Shown: piece by piece, positions 16,892 to 25,219 of the stretch
Numbering within the stretch: the stretch's first letter is position 1
Layout of the letters: each line of letters starts with the position of its first letter
Assembly: GCA_029263395.1 (NCBI GenBank)
Contig: JAJCXO010000030.1
Location: forward strand, 62,001 to 126,000
Source: Acidobacteriota bacterium
Lineage (GTDB): Bacteria; Acidobacteriota; Thermoanaerobaculia; Multivoradales; J023
DNA length: 64,000 nucleotides
Direction of reading: 5' to 3'
Notes under the pieces: model-generated
Seen by the model: the letters and a program-made list of their open reading frames with translations, nothing else
Database searches by the model: none
What the model was told of the DNA's origin: nothing
Translations under genes and position numbers: made by a program

Positions 16892-19800
16892 TCAATTGTC
16901 CTTCTGGCCGCGGATCTTCGGCTTCTTCTCCAGCCGCGGCTCGCGCGGTTCGGGCATCTCGACCTCGAAGTCGGTGTTGGCTTCGCTCGTGGCGCTGCGG
17001 ATCTCGAGCGTGTAGGTACCAGGGGTGATGTACAACGGACGCTCGAGGCGTACAGCTTCTGACCATGGCTTCGCCGACCGGGTTTCGCGCTCGGGTTCTA
17101 TGGTCACCTCGGGATTTTTGGCGTTTCGCTTCTTTTTCCGGCGCGGCTTGGCCTCAGCCTCTTGCTCCGCTTGTTCGTCTTGCCGCGCCTTTTCCGCCAT
17201 TAGCGCAAGCTCTTCGTCGAGCAGTAGATCCCAGGTGAAGGTGTTGATGCCGGCGGCAGCATCGAGCTCGAGGCGTTGGACGGCGTGGCCGGCGTCATCT
17301 TTGACCAGCAGGGTGACGCGGGTTTCGTCAGCGGTCCAAAACGGTACGGTCATGCGGGGCTCGTCGAGCGGATCGTGGAACCACCGCGAGCGCCGACCGC
17401 GCCAATCGCGCTCGTAAGTCACGGGCTCCACCGGGAAGAGGTGTAAGGGAGAGGCCCGGACCTCGGGGGTGAGCTCTTGGATCGGCAAGGCGTCGAGAAT
17501 GAAAATCGATCGACCATGGGTGCCGGCCACCAACTCGCGCTCCCGGGGATGGACGATGAGGTCGTGCACCGGCACGTTGGGCAGCTCCGCTGGCAGCGCC
17601 TGCCAGCTGGCGCCACGATCGAGGGAGGTGTACACCCCACGGTCGGTGCCGACGTAGAGCACTTCCGAATTGACCGGATCTTCCTTCACCACGTTGATCG
17701 GCTCGGCGGGTAGGCCCGAGGCCAACGAGGCCCAGCTGGCACCGAGGTCTTCGGTGACGTAGAGGTAGGCGGTGAGGTCGTCGTCGCGGTAACCCGACAA
17801 ACTGAGGTAGGCACGATCGCGCTGATGCCGTGACGCAACCACCCGGGTGACCCAGCGGTCAGCCGGCAGCCCGGCGGCAACATCGCGCCATTCGCGACCG
17901 CCGTCATCGCTGACATGGACCTGGCCGTCGTCGGTGCCGGCCCACAACAAACCGAATTCTTCCGACGACTCCGCGATGGTGGTCAACGTGCCAAAGGCAA
18001 CGTCGCCCCGCTCCGGTGACCGGCTGAGATCGGGGCTGATCGCGCGCCAAGTTTCCCCCTGGTCGAGAGAGCGGTAGAGCTTGTTGGCGCCAAAGTACAA
18101 GATGTCGCGATTGTGTTCGGACAGCAGGATCGGAGATGACCAGTTGTAGCGCAGAGCGGGCTCACCGAGCAGATCACGGGGGCGAGCGGATCGTCGCTCA
18201 CCGTCGGCGCCGATGCGGCTGTAATAGCCAAACTGCGAGCCGAGGTAGGTCGTTCTGTTGTCCCGCGGATCCACTTGGACGTACATGCCGTCACCACCGC
18301 CGATGCGGCGCCAGGCGTCGATGCCAGGGCGCGAACGGCTCGAGCCCATCAGCACACCGTTGTCTTGGAGCCCACCGTAGATGTTGTAGGGCTCGGCCAT
18401 GTCGACCTCGACGGTGTAGAACTGCCCGACCGGCTGACGATCCAGTTTGAGCCAGCTTTTGCCGCCGTCGTAGCTGACGTCGAGGCCGCCGTCGTTGCCG
18501 GTGATCACCCGGTTGCTGAAGTGCGGATCGATCCACAACGATTGATGGTCGGCGTGGACGCCACGGCCGTTGGCGGAGACGAAGGTTTTGCCACCGTCGT
18601 GGGAAGTGATCAGCGGCACGCCCAGCACGTAAATGCGATCGGGATCGTCCGGGGCGACCCGGATCTGGCCGAAATAATAACCGTAGGTGTAAACCACGTC
18701 GCGGACCGGGTCGTCGTGGGTACGGTGCCAGCTGGCGCCGGCATCGTCGGAGCGCCACACTTCGAGGCCTTTGATGTCGGTTGAAAACAAGTTGGCGTTG
18801 GCGTCGTCGAGCTCGGCGCGGAGCTGTTCGAGGGTGAGTTCGTCGTTCTCGAGCATGGCGATCAGCTGGTCAGCGTCGAGGCTGGTGTCGAGATCGTTGC
18901 CGCGGATGAAGTCCTCGATCTCTTCCGGGTCCTGAGCCAGGAATTCATCCTTAGTCATCGTCCGCAGGCGTTTGGCGGTGATTGCACCGTCCCCCATGTC
19001 CCACAACGCTTCTGGCAAGAGCTCTTGATTGTCGAGGGAGGCGTAAATCATCCCTGGCTTGGACGCTGAAACCGCCAATCCAATGCGGCCGACGTGAGCA
19101 CCCCGCGGGAAACCACCGCTCAGCTTGACCCAGTTGTCGCCACCATCGGTCGACTTCCAGATGCCCGAGGCGGAGCCGCCTTCGACAAAGTTCCAGGGCC
19201 GTCGCGAGCGTTGCCAGGAGGCCGCGTACAAGACGTTGGGGTCGACCGGATCCAGCACCAAGTCGACAAAACCGGCAAAACTGTCGCTCACTGGCAATTC
19301 CGCAACCAGCACCTGCTCCCACGTTGCGCCGCCGTCGAGGGTGCGATAGACGCCACGTTCGCCCCCCGGGGTGTAGAGCTTGCCAAGGACCGCGACGTAA
19401 ACCCGGTTGGAGTCCCGCGGATCCACCCGGATCCGACCGATGCGGTCGCTGTCACCAAGCCCCATGTGGCGCCAGGTGGCACCACGGTCGTCGGAACGGA
19501 AGACGCCATAACCGCCGTAGGACGAACGCGAAGAGTTGTCTTCACCGGTGCCGACCCACAATGTCTCGGGGTTGGAAGGGTCGAGCGCAATATCACCCAT
19601 GATGATCGACGGCTGATCGTCGAACAGCGGCTCGAAGGTGACGCCGTTGTTCTCGGTGCGCCACAAGCCGCCGGAAGCGTACGCAACGTAGAACGTGTAG
19701 GGTTTGCCGGGTACCGACTCGATATCGATGACCCGTCCACCCTGCACCACCGGACCCACGTTGCGCCAGGCCAGGCCACGGAACAACGACTCACGGTCGA

Positions 19801-19972
19801 GCAGCTGGTGGCGTTCCCAAGCTGTCTGGCGTTCGGCAAAGGTAGCCGGCGCTGACGGCCCGGGACGCTGAACGGCGGGTTCTTCGGCGGCTAGCAGAGC
19901 ACACCCACCAGTGATCAACAGAGAGAGGGTGACGGACAGACACACGGTACGCAGGCGCGGATCGACGGACAT
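16892..19972 (-). CDS. secreted VPS10/sortilin-like BNR propeller protein
   Basis: This 1026-residue exported protein (signal VCLSVTLSLLITGGCALLA) contains repeated Asp-box/BNR blades: SGGLWRTENNGVTFEPL, YGVFRSDDRGATWRHM, RGVYRTLDGGATWEQV, GIWKSTDGGDNWVKL, ISHDGGKTF, YVTEDLGASWASL and VYTSLDRGASWQALP. This is the VPS10/sortilin-like or 'glycosyl hydrolase' ten-bladed propeller common in Acidobacteriota and Bacteroidota. No sialidase catalytic site is evident, so binding or peptidase-associated roles are possible. A Lys/Arg-Ala-Glu-rich coiled stretch near the C-terminus (EKARQDEQAEQEAEAKPRRKK) is unusual. It stands alone, with a start at the ATG 19972. Confidence 0.88.
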   Translation of the reverse strand: MSVDPRLRTVCLSVTLSLLITGGCALLAAEEPAVQRPGPSAPATFAERQTAWERHQLLDRESLFRGLAWRNVGPVVQGGRVIDIESVPGKPYTFYVAYASGGLWRTENNGVTFEPLFDDQPSIIMGDIALDPSNPETLWVGTGEDNSSRSSYGGYGVFRSDDRGATWRHMGLGDSDRIGRIRVDPRDSNRVYVAVLGKLYTPGGERGVYRTLDGGATWEQVLVAELPVSDSFAGFVDLVLDPVDPNVLYAASWQRSRRPWNFVEGGSASGIWKSTDGGDNWVKLSGGFPRGAHVGRIGLAVSASKPGMIYASLDNQELLPEALWDMGDGAITAKRLRTMTKDEFLAQDPEEIEDFIRGNDLDTSLDADQLIAMLENDELTLEQLRAELDDANANLFSTDIKGLEVWRSDDAGASWHRTHDDPVRDVVYTYGYYFGQIRVAPDDPDRIYVLGVPLITSHDGGKTFVSANGRGVHADHQSLWIDPHFSNRVITGNDGGLDVSYDGGKSWLKLDRQPVGQFYTVEVDMAEPYNIYGGLQDNGVLMGSSRSRPGIDAWRRIGGGDGMYVQVDPRDNRTTYLGSQFGYYSRIGADGERRSARPRDLLGEPALRYNWSSPILLSEHNRDILYFGANKLYRSLDQGETWRAISPDLSRSPERGDVAFGTLTTIAESSEEFGLLWAGTDDGQVHVSDDGGREWRDVAAGLPADRWVTRVVASRHQRDRAYLSLSGYRDDDLTAYLYVTEDLGASWASLASGLPAEPINVVKEDPVNSEVLYVGTDRGVYTSLDRGASWQALPAELPNVPVHDLIVHPRERELVAGTHGRSIFILDALPIQELTPEVRASPLHLFPVEPVTYERDWRGRRSRWFHDPLDEPRMTVPFWTADETRVTLLVKDDAGHAVQRLELDAAAGINTFTWDLLLDEELALMAEKARQDEQAEQEAEAKPRRKKKRNAKNPEVTIEPERETRSAKPWSEAVRLERPLYITPGTYTLEIRSATSEANTDFEVEMPEPREPRLEKKPKIRGQKDN

Positions 19973-20102
19973 CGGCTTCTCCTTGGTCGAGTTCGGGCTT
20001 TGTTTAGCACAGGAAAGAAGGCGAGGCCAGCCGCGTCCGAGTCTTCAGTCTTCGAAAACACAAACATTCACGCATCAAAACACCAGCGCATCCACATATC
20101 TG

Positions 20103-20108
20103 TATAAT
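20103..20108 (+). promoter_or_regulatory. -10 box TATAAT just before the PilZ start
   Basis: A perfect TATAAT ends 9 bp before the ATG of the PilZ gene. Initiation about 7 bp downstream would leave almost no 5' leader, so the mRNA could be leaderless. The -35 region is weak. Confidence 0.4.
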
Positions 20109-20117
20109 AGGTGAGTT

Positions 20118-20453
20118 ATGGGGAACCCCAATCGGCGCCTTGGACGGCGACTCAACGTCAAGTTTCGGCCGATCGGCGAAGATACGGCACACGTCGGCTA
20201 TAGCACCAACGTGTCAGCAACGGGGATGTTTGTCGCCACCATCCGGCCACTCAAGCCGGGTACCGAGGTGGATATCGAACTCAGCGACAAAGAGCATTCC
20301 ATCCACCTCGATGCGGTGGTGGTGCACGCCCGTAAGGTACCTCCGAACTGGCAACGGCTCCGTCCCTCCGGTATGGGGCTCCGCTTCCTCGACCCGTCGG
20401 AGCGCTCCCTAGCTCTGCGTCAGTTGGTCGGGCCAACGGCCTCGCTCTGGTAA
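20118..20453 (+). CDS. PilZ-domain protein
   Basis: This is a 111-residue single-domain PilZ protein, likely a cyclic-di-GMP receptor acting in the cytoplasm. It has the arginine motif at the N-terminus (RRLGRRLNVKF; RxxxR) and the second motif as NVSATGMFV (N/DxSxxG), followed by the beta-barrel strands (EVDIELSDKEH, DAVVVHARKV, GMGLRFLDPS). Both c-di-GMP-binding motifs look intact. No cyclase or phosphodiesterase gene is in the window, so its output partner is unknown. Confidence 0.88.
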   Translation: MGNPNRRLGRRLNVKFRPIGEDTAHVGYSTNVSATGMFVATIRPLKPGTEVDIELSDKEHSIHLDAVVVHARKVPPNWQRLRPSGMGLRFLDPSERSLALRQLVGPTASLW

Positions 20454-20503
20454 GCCCTCCCCCCTATTACCCCCTACCGCTTGCTGCCCTACTGCTTGCT
20501 GAC

Positions 20504-20785
20504 CTACTGCTCGACGGCATCCAAGCGGCCGAGCAACACCTCGGCGATTAGCAGAAACATCACAGCGGCACCGAACGAAAGTGCCAACGCGATCGGTTTG
20601 TCGAGGCTGACGAGCAGGGGCCGAATGACGATCACCGCAACGACGGGCGGCAACGCCGTCATCAAGACGGCGGACATCGGCTTGGTGAGCTTGGTCTGAC
20701 AATGAGGGCATACGCCGTGGCTCAGGGGCGAGATCAGGACGGTCTTGATCAGTGACAACGGTCCGTCACAACTCGGGCACTGCAT
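20504..20785 (-). CDS. small zinc-ribbon membrane protein
   Basis: This is a 93-residue protein with an N-terminal zinc ribbon (MQCPSCDG...VCPHCQTKL, two CxxC pairs) and two membrane segments (MSAVLMTALPPVVAVIVI and ALALSFGAAVMFLLIAEVLL). The ATG at 20785 has AAGGAG at 8-bp spacing. Small ribbon-plus-membrane proteins of this kind have no assigned function. It ends 50 bp from the PilZ stop, in convergent orientation. Confidence 0.7.
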   Translation of the reverse strand: MQCPSCDGPLSLIKTVLISPLSHGVCPHCQTKLTKPMSAVLMTALPPVVAVIVIRPLLVSLDKPIALALSFGAAVMFLLIAEVLLGRLDAVEQ

Positions 20786-20929
20786 AACTTGGTCTCCTTG
20801 GTAGAACCCAACACCCAATCCTAGCCTGTAGAATCCTCGGGATCCTTCCAGTTGACACATTGCAATGAACTCTCGTGCATCCGGCAGGCCAACCTTCGAG
20901 GCCTGTCGCACTCGAATAGGAGCCCGAAC

Positions 20930-21829
20930 ATGCTTATAACAACAAAAACCTCGACCGATCGCTGGCATCGAACCCACCTCGCAACCTGTTGGGTTGTAAG
21001 TTTTCTACTCGTAGCCGTCGTGTCAGCGACCACTGTGTCGGCGACCACTGTGTCGGCGGCGAACTACCGGGTCGAAGTTGAGCAAGGGGGCGTGGCGCGG
21101 TGGGACGGCGATGACATCACCCGCTGTGGCATGGATGGCAAGTCTTTCGCACCGGTCGACGGCGCGTGCTGGTTTCCAATCGACTTCCGGCGAGATCTGG
21201 GGCGACTCGAGATCGCCCGCTGGACCAGCAGCGGCCTCGACACCGGCTGGCTCGACATCGTGCCGCGCGAATTCGAGCAGCAAGACATCGAGTTCCCCGA
21301 CGACACCTACGTCCACCTGAGCCAAGAAAATCTCACCCGTCATCACCAAGAGCAGTCCGTCATCCGACCCTTGCTGCGTAAGGACTGGAAGCAGCCGGCC
21401 CAGTTTTCGATCCCATTGGGGACACCCGCTGCCAGCCTGCCCAAAGGTGGTGGTTTTGGTGCGCATCGGACCTTCAATGGCGAACCACGGGCTCGCCACC
21501 GCGGCATGGACTACGCGATCTCTGCCGGCACACCGGTGACAGCGGTTGCGCCAGGCAATGTGGTCCTGGCCGAGGAGCACTTCTTCGCGGGGCTGGGCGT
21601 TTACATCAACCATGGCAACGGTCTCTTCAGCCTCTCCTTCCACATGCAGAGTGCAACCGAAGCCGGTTCGACGGTCGAAAAGGGCGCCAAGATCGGCGAA
21701 GTTGGCTCCACCGGCCGCTCCACTGGCCCCCACCTACACCTCGGCCTACATTGGCGTGGCGCTTGGATCGATCCCGAGTGGTTGATCACCAAGGCAGACT
21801 CGATCCCGCAGGTGCAGGAGGCGCCCTGA
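20930..21829 (+). CDS. M23 (LytM-type) peptidase
   Basis: This is a 299-residue exported zinc endopeptidase of the M23 family, expected to cut peptidoglycan cross-links in the periplasm. The zinc motifs are complete: HRGMDYA (HxxxD) and GPHLHLGLHW (HxH), with the usual GTPVTAVAPGNVVLA and GNGLFSLSFHMQ strands before them. The N-terminal 150 residues form a beta-rich domain I cannot name. ATG 20930 has AGGAG at 7-bp spacing. The signal peptide end is coded by a 15-bp repeat (SATTVSATTVSA). It lies 21 bp before the AAC(3)-like gene, so the two may be co-transcribed. Confidence 0.9.
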   Translation: MLITTKTSTDRWHRTHLATCWVVSFLLVAVVSATTVSATTVSAANYRVEVEQGGVARWDGDDITRCGMDGKSFAPVDGACWFPIDFRRDLGRLEIARWTSSGLDTGWLDIVPREFEQQDIEFPDDTYVHLSQENLTRHHQEQSVIRPLLRKDWKQPAQFSIPLGTPAASLPKGGGFGAHRTFNGEPRARHRGMDYAISAGTPVTAVAPGNVVLAEEHFFAGLGVYINHGNGLFSLSFHMQSATEAGSTVEKGAKIGEVGSTGRSTGPHLHLGLHWRGAWIDPEWLITKADSIPQVQEAP

Positions 21830-21850
21830 CCGTAGTCCTCGAGTTGCAAC

Positions 21851-22660
21851 ATGCCCATCAAAACCCTCGATCGAGCGCCGGTCACTGAAACCAGCTTACG
21901 CCGCGATCTTGCAGCTCTCGGCGTCGAGCCGGGGCCCCCGTTGATTGTCCACTCGTCACTGAGCGCCATCGGTTGGGTGGTCGGTGGCGCACCGACAGTG
22001 GTGCGGGCGCTGCTGGCAGCAGTCGGCGACGAAGGAACGCTGGCGATGCCGGCAGCCACCCCGCAGTGTGCAGATCCTGCCACCTGGAGCGAGCCGCGGA
22101 TTCCCGACCGGTGGCTCGAGCAGGTTCGGGACAACCTGCCAGTTTTCGATCCTCGCACTACCCCCACCGGGCTGGGGGTCATTCCGGAGACCTTCCGCAA
22201 TTGGCCCGGGGTCCTGCGCAGTGACCATCCCGTGGAATCCGTCTGCGCCCGGGGTCCGCTAGCGGACGAAATCACCCGTGAACACCCGCTCGAGTTTTCA
22301 GAGGGGCCCGGCGCTCCGTTTGGCAAGCTGCTCGATCTCGACAGCAGGATCTTGCTGCTCGGGGTGGGTTTCAATCGCTGCACCGCGCTGCACACCGCGG
22401 AGACACTGGTGGACAAGCGCCGGACCATGACGGAGACATTCCCGATCTGGGACGGCGATCAGCGGGTTTGGGTAACCGTGCAGAACGTAGCCAACGATAG
22501 GAATCGACTGTTTCCACTCATCGGCGAGCGTTACCTGACGGCGTACACGTCTGAGCGAAGTAGGGCGGAACAGGGTCCGGTTGGTAATGCGCAGTCAATC
22601 CTGTTTCCCATGCGCAACTTGGTGAGCTTCGCCCAGGAGCAATTCGAAGCCCTGTTGTGA
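21851..22660 (+). CDS. AAC(3)-family aminoglycoside N3-acetyltransferase-like protein
   Basis: This 269-residue protein is of the Antibiotic_NAT family, which transfers acetyl from acetyl-CoA to an amino group, classically the 3-amino group of 2-deoxystreptamine. Family motifs present are LIVHSSLSAIGWV, the LAMPAATPQ segment, RSDHPVESVCARGPLA, GAPFGKLLDLDSRILLLGV and NRCTALHTAET. The length is normal. Chromosomal homologues in environmental bacteria often have no resistance role, and nothing here (no mobile element, ordinary base composition) suggests a recently acquired resistance gene. The natural substrate is not known. Confidence 0.85.
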   Translation: MPIKTLDRAPVTETSLRRDLAALGVEPGPPLIVHSSLSAIGWVVGGAPTVVRALLAAVGDEGTLAMPAATPQCADPATWSEPRIPDRWLEQVRDNLPVFDPRTTPTGLGVIPETFRNWPGVLRSDHPVESVCARGPLADEITREHPLEFSEGPGAPFGKLLDLDSRILLLGVGFNRCTALHTAETLVDKRRTMTETFPIWDGDQRVWVTVQNVANDRNRLFPLIGERYLTAYTSERSRAEQGPVGNAQSILFPMRNLVSFAQEQFEALL

Positions 22661-22677
22661 GCCACACTAGAAACGCT

Positions 22678-23304
22678 TCAGGCTCCCGGCCGCAAATTGA
22701 CCTGCCCGCGCGTCGCGTCGATCAGGGCTTGCTCGAGACGCTCGACGTCTTCGATCGGCACCGCAATCACCATACGGATACGGGCACCGTAGTCCGCCTG
22801 TGTTGGCTCCAAGCTAAAGGCGCTCAGGACGCCTTGTACAGCACCGCTATGTTCGTAGCCGAAGACAAAGCGCAACATTTCGACGATTGGCGTCTCGACG
22901 ATCGTGGCAGCGTCCAGGGCGTCGGCGGCCGCGCCACCGTAGGCTCGAATCAGGCCACCGGTGCCGAGTTTGGTACCGCCGTAATATCGGGTCACAACGA
23001 CAGCAACGTTGGTCAAACGTCGACCGTCGATCTCCTGCAAGATCGGACGCCCGGCGGTGCCGCTGGGTTCGCCGTCGTCACTGAAACGCATCGCGTCCTG
23101 ATCGAGTCCGAGCCGCCAAGCGAAGCAGTTGTGGGTGGCGTCGCGGAACTCCTCGCGACGAGCCTCGACAAACGCCATCGCATCTTCGGGCGACACCACC
23201 GGCTCGATCGAAGCGATGAACCGCGAGCCTTTGATCTTCGGTGGCTCTAGCCGCAGAGCGCGGGAAACCGTTCGAATCGTCGGCACGCGAAGCCTCTGGG
23301 ACAA
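22678..23304 (-). CDS. yigZ: YigZ/IMPACT family protein
   Basis: This 208-residue protein of the YigZ (UPF0029/IMPACT) family has the signature RFSDDGEPSGTAGRPIL followed by VVVTRYYGGTKLGTGGLIRAY, and a C-terminal DUF1949-like half. Family members are cytoplasmic and proposed to bind nucleic acid or ribosome-associated factors; the biochemical role is unsettled. It ends 18 bp from the convergent AAC(3)-like gene and lies 16 bp downstream of the crotonase gene on the same strand. Confidence 0.9.
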   Translation of the reverse strand: MSQRLRVPTIRTVSRALRLEPPKIKGSRFIASIEPVVSPEDAMAFVEARREEFRDATHNCFAWRLGLDQDAMRFSDDGEPSGTAGRPILQEIDGRRLTNVAVVVTRYYGGTKLGTGGLIRAYGGAAADALDAATIVETPIVEMLRFVFGYEHSGAVQGVLSAFSLEPTQADYGARIRMVIAVPIEDVERLEQALIDATRGQVNLRPGA

Positions 23305-23319
23305 CCGGCTAGCGACAAC

Positions 23320-24117
23320 TCAATCGTTGCCGCGGATGTTGCCGTCGGGGAAGTTGACCACCTGCCCGTGCCGTCCCTCACCGCCTGCGAAACGACCAGC
23401 ACCCTGTTCTGGTTCGCCGCTGGCAAGCGTTGCCGCCCCGTGCTGAAGCTCGTTGAGAAGAGCCATCTCGAGGGACATGCCAGCAGACTCGTAGACACTG
23501 CGTCGATCGTTGACTAAGCAGACCTGGGGAAAACCCGCAATCTCGTGGGCCAACGCCTCAGCCGCCCGGCGACTCTCCCCCACCGGCACAACCCGGTTGG
23601 CGAGTCCCAGGGTGAGCGCCTCTTCAGCATCCACCGGCCGCCCGGTGAGGATCAAGTCGAGTGCTCGCGAAGTACCGACGATACGCGGCAGCCTGACCGT
23701 GCCCCCATCCACCAGCGGGACTCCGAGTCGGCGGCAGAAGACACCAAAGATGGAGGTCTCTTCGACAACCCTCAGATCACACCACAGCGCGAGCTCGAAC
23801 CCGCCTGCCACGGCGTAGCCGGATACCGCGGCAATCACTGGTTTGCCCAACTGCATGCGGGTGGGTCCCATGGGTCCGTCGCCGTCCGGTGCGACGCGGT
23901 TGCCACGGCCTTTTGACATCGCCTTGAGATCGGCCCCGGCGCAGAAGTTGCCACCTTCACCCCACAACACTGCAACTTTGGCTTCAGCCGTCGAGTCGAA
24001 CTCGCGAAATGCTTCCGCCAATGCGTTGGCGGTCGGCCGGTCTACCGCGTTGCGAAGTTCGGGACGCGATAGAACAACAGTGAACACGGGTCCGTCTTTC
24101 TCGATTCTTACCGACAT
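23320..24117 (-). CDS. crotonase-family protein lacking the first catalytic Glu
   Basis: This is a 265-residue enoyl-CoA hydratase/isomerase superfamily protein. The oxyanion and CoA-binding parts are clear: FCAGADLKAM, PVIAAVSGYAVAGGFELAL and GGTVRLPRIVG. In the segment where hydratases read FGQPEILLG this protein reads FGVFCRRLG, so the first catalytic Glu is Cys; the second Glu is represented by Asp (RALDLILTG). It belongs to the CRRxGVPLxDGG subgroup, whose reaction is not established. Hydration is therefore unlikely. The gene follows gap in the same orientation. Confidence 0.85.
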   Translation of the reverse strand: MSVRIEKDGPVFTVVLSRPELRNAVDRPTANALAEAFREFDSTAEAKVAVLWGEGGNFCAGADLKAMSKGRGNRVAPDGDGPMGPTRMQLGKPVIAAVSGYAVAGGFELALWCDLRVVEETSIFGVFCRRLGVPLVDGGTVRLPRIVGTSRALDLILTGRPVDAEEALTLGLANRVVPVGESRRAAEALAHEIAGFPQVCLVNDRRSVYESAGMSLEMALLNELQHGAATLASGEPEQGAGRFAGGEGRHGQVVNFPDGNIRGND

Positions 24118-24214
24118 TCGCTAGCCCCCTTCTCGAGTCGCAATATCGAGGTCTCTCGGAACTCGCTCAGCCGTTGATGATCTTCATCACCGCCATGCTG
24201 AGCGAGTGTTTCAA

Positions 24215-25219
24215 TCAACCGATCTTAGCCAGGCGGGTCACCAGATCAACGACACGATTCGAATAACCCCATTCGTTGTCGTACCAGGCGACAACTTTGA
24301 TCCAACCGTCGCCAGGGCTGATGGTCGAAAGCCCGTCGAAGATCGCCGAATGTGGATTGCCGACGATGTCGCAGGAGACCAACGGCGCCTCGCTGTATTC
24401 GATGATGCGGCGCAACGGGCCGTCGGCGGCCGCATGAACCGCGCCGTTGACTTCGTCGAGGGTGACGTCTCGGCTGAGTCGGCAGACGAGGTCGACAATC
24501 GAGCCGTCGGGAACCGGCACCCGCAACGCACAACCATCGAGTTTGCCCGCCAGTTGCGGCAATACTTTGCCGACCGCTCGAGCAGCTCCGGTGGTGGTCG
24601 GGATGATGTTTTCGGCCGCCGCTCGGCTACGACGCAGGTCACGGTGAGGAACGTCCGCCAACCGCTGACCATTGGTGTAGGCGTGGACGGTGGTGATCAA
24701 TCCTTCTTCGAAGCCAAATTCCTCGTCGAGCACCATCGCGATCGGCGCCAGACAATTGGTGGTGCAGGAGGCGTTCGATACCAACCGATGTTTCGCTTCG
24801 AGTTGATCGTCGTTGACACCCATCACGATCATGGCGTCGATCTCGTCTTTCGGCGGCACGGTGAGCACCACCTTCTTGGCGCCGGCCGCCAGATGTTTCT
24901 CGAGCGGTGCACGGTGACGAAAGACGCCGGTTGACTCGATGACGATGTCGACCCCCATTTCCTTCCAAGGGATTTCCGCTGGATCCCGCTGGGAGGTCAT
25001 GGCGATTTCGTCTCCGCCAACGGTCATCACGTCACCTTCGACCGCAACCGTGCCGGAGAAGACTCCCATCACCGAGTCGTATTTCAAGAGGTAGGCGAGC
25101 TGCTCGTTCTCGAACAGATCGTTGATCGCCACCACTTCGACGTCTTCTCGACGGTGCAAAATCCGAAACACGCTGCGACCGATCCGACCAAAACCGTTGA
25201 TGCCGATACGTATGGTCAT
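24215..25219 (-). CDS. gap: glyceraldehyde-3-phosphate dehydrogenase (type I)
   Basis: This canonical phosphorylating GAPDH (334 aa) is the glycolytic NAD(P)-dependent enzyme. It has the Rossmann start IGINGFGRIGRSVFRIL, the catalytic SNASCTTNCLAP, the histidine in TVHAYTNGQ, phosphate-site residues TTTGAARAVGK and LRVPVPDGS, and the C-terminal WYDNEWGYSNRVVDL. The ATG at 25219 shares a base with the upstream paralogue's TGA stop (TGATG), so the pair is translationally coupled. No pgk or tpi lies downstream in the window. Confidence 0.95.
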   Translation of the reverse strand: MTIRIGINGFGRIGRSVFRILHRREDVEVVAINDLFENEQLAYLLKYDSVMGVFSGTVAVEGDVMTVGGDEIAMTSQRDPAEIPWKEMGVDIVIESTGVFRHRAPLEKHLAAGAKKVVLTVPPKDEIDAMIVMGVNDDQLEAKHRLVSNASCTTNCLAPIAMVLDEEFGFEEGLITTVHAYTNGQRLADVPHRDLRRSRAAAENIIPTTTGAARAVGKVLPQLAGKLDGCALRVPVPDGSIVDLVCRLSRDVTLDEVNGAVHAAADGPLRRIIEYSEAPLVSCDIVGNPHSAIFDGLSTISPGDGWIKVVAWYDNEWGYSNRVVDLVTRLAKIG

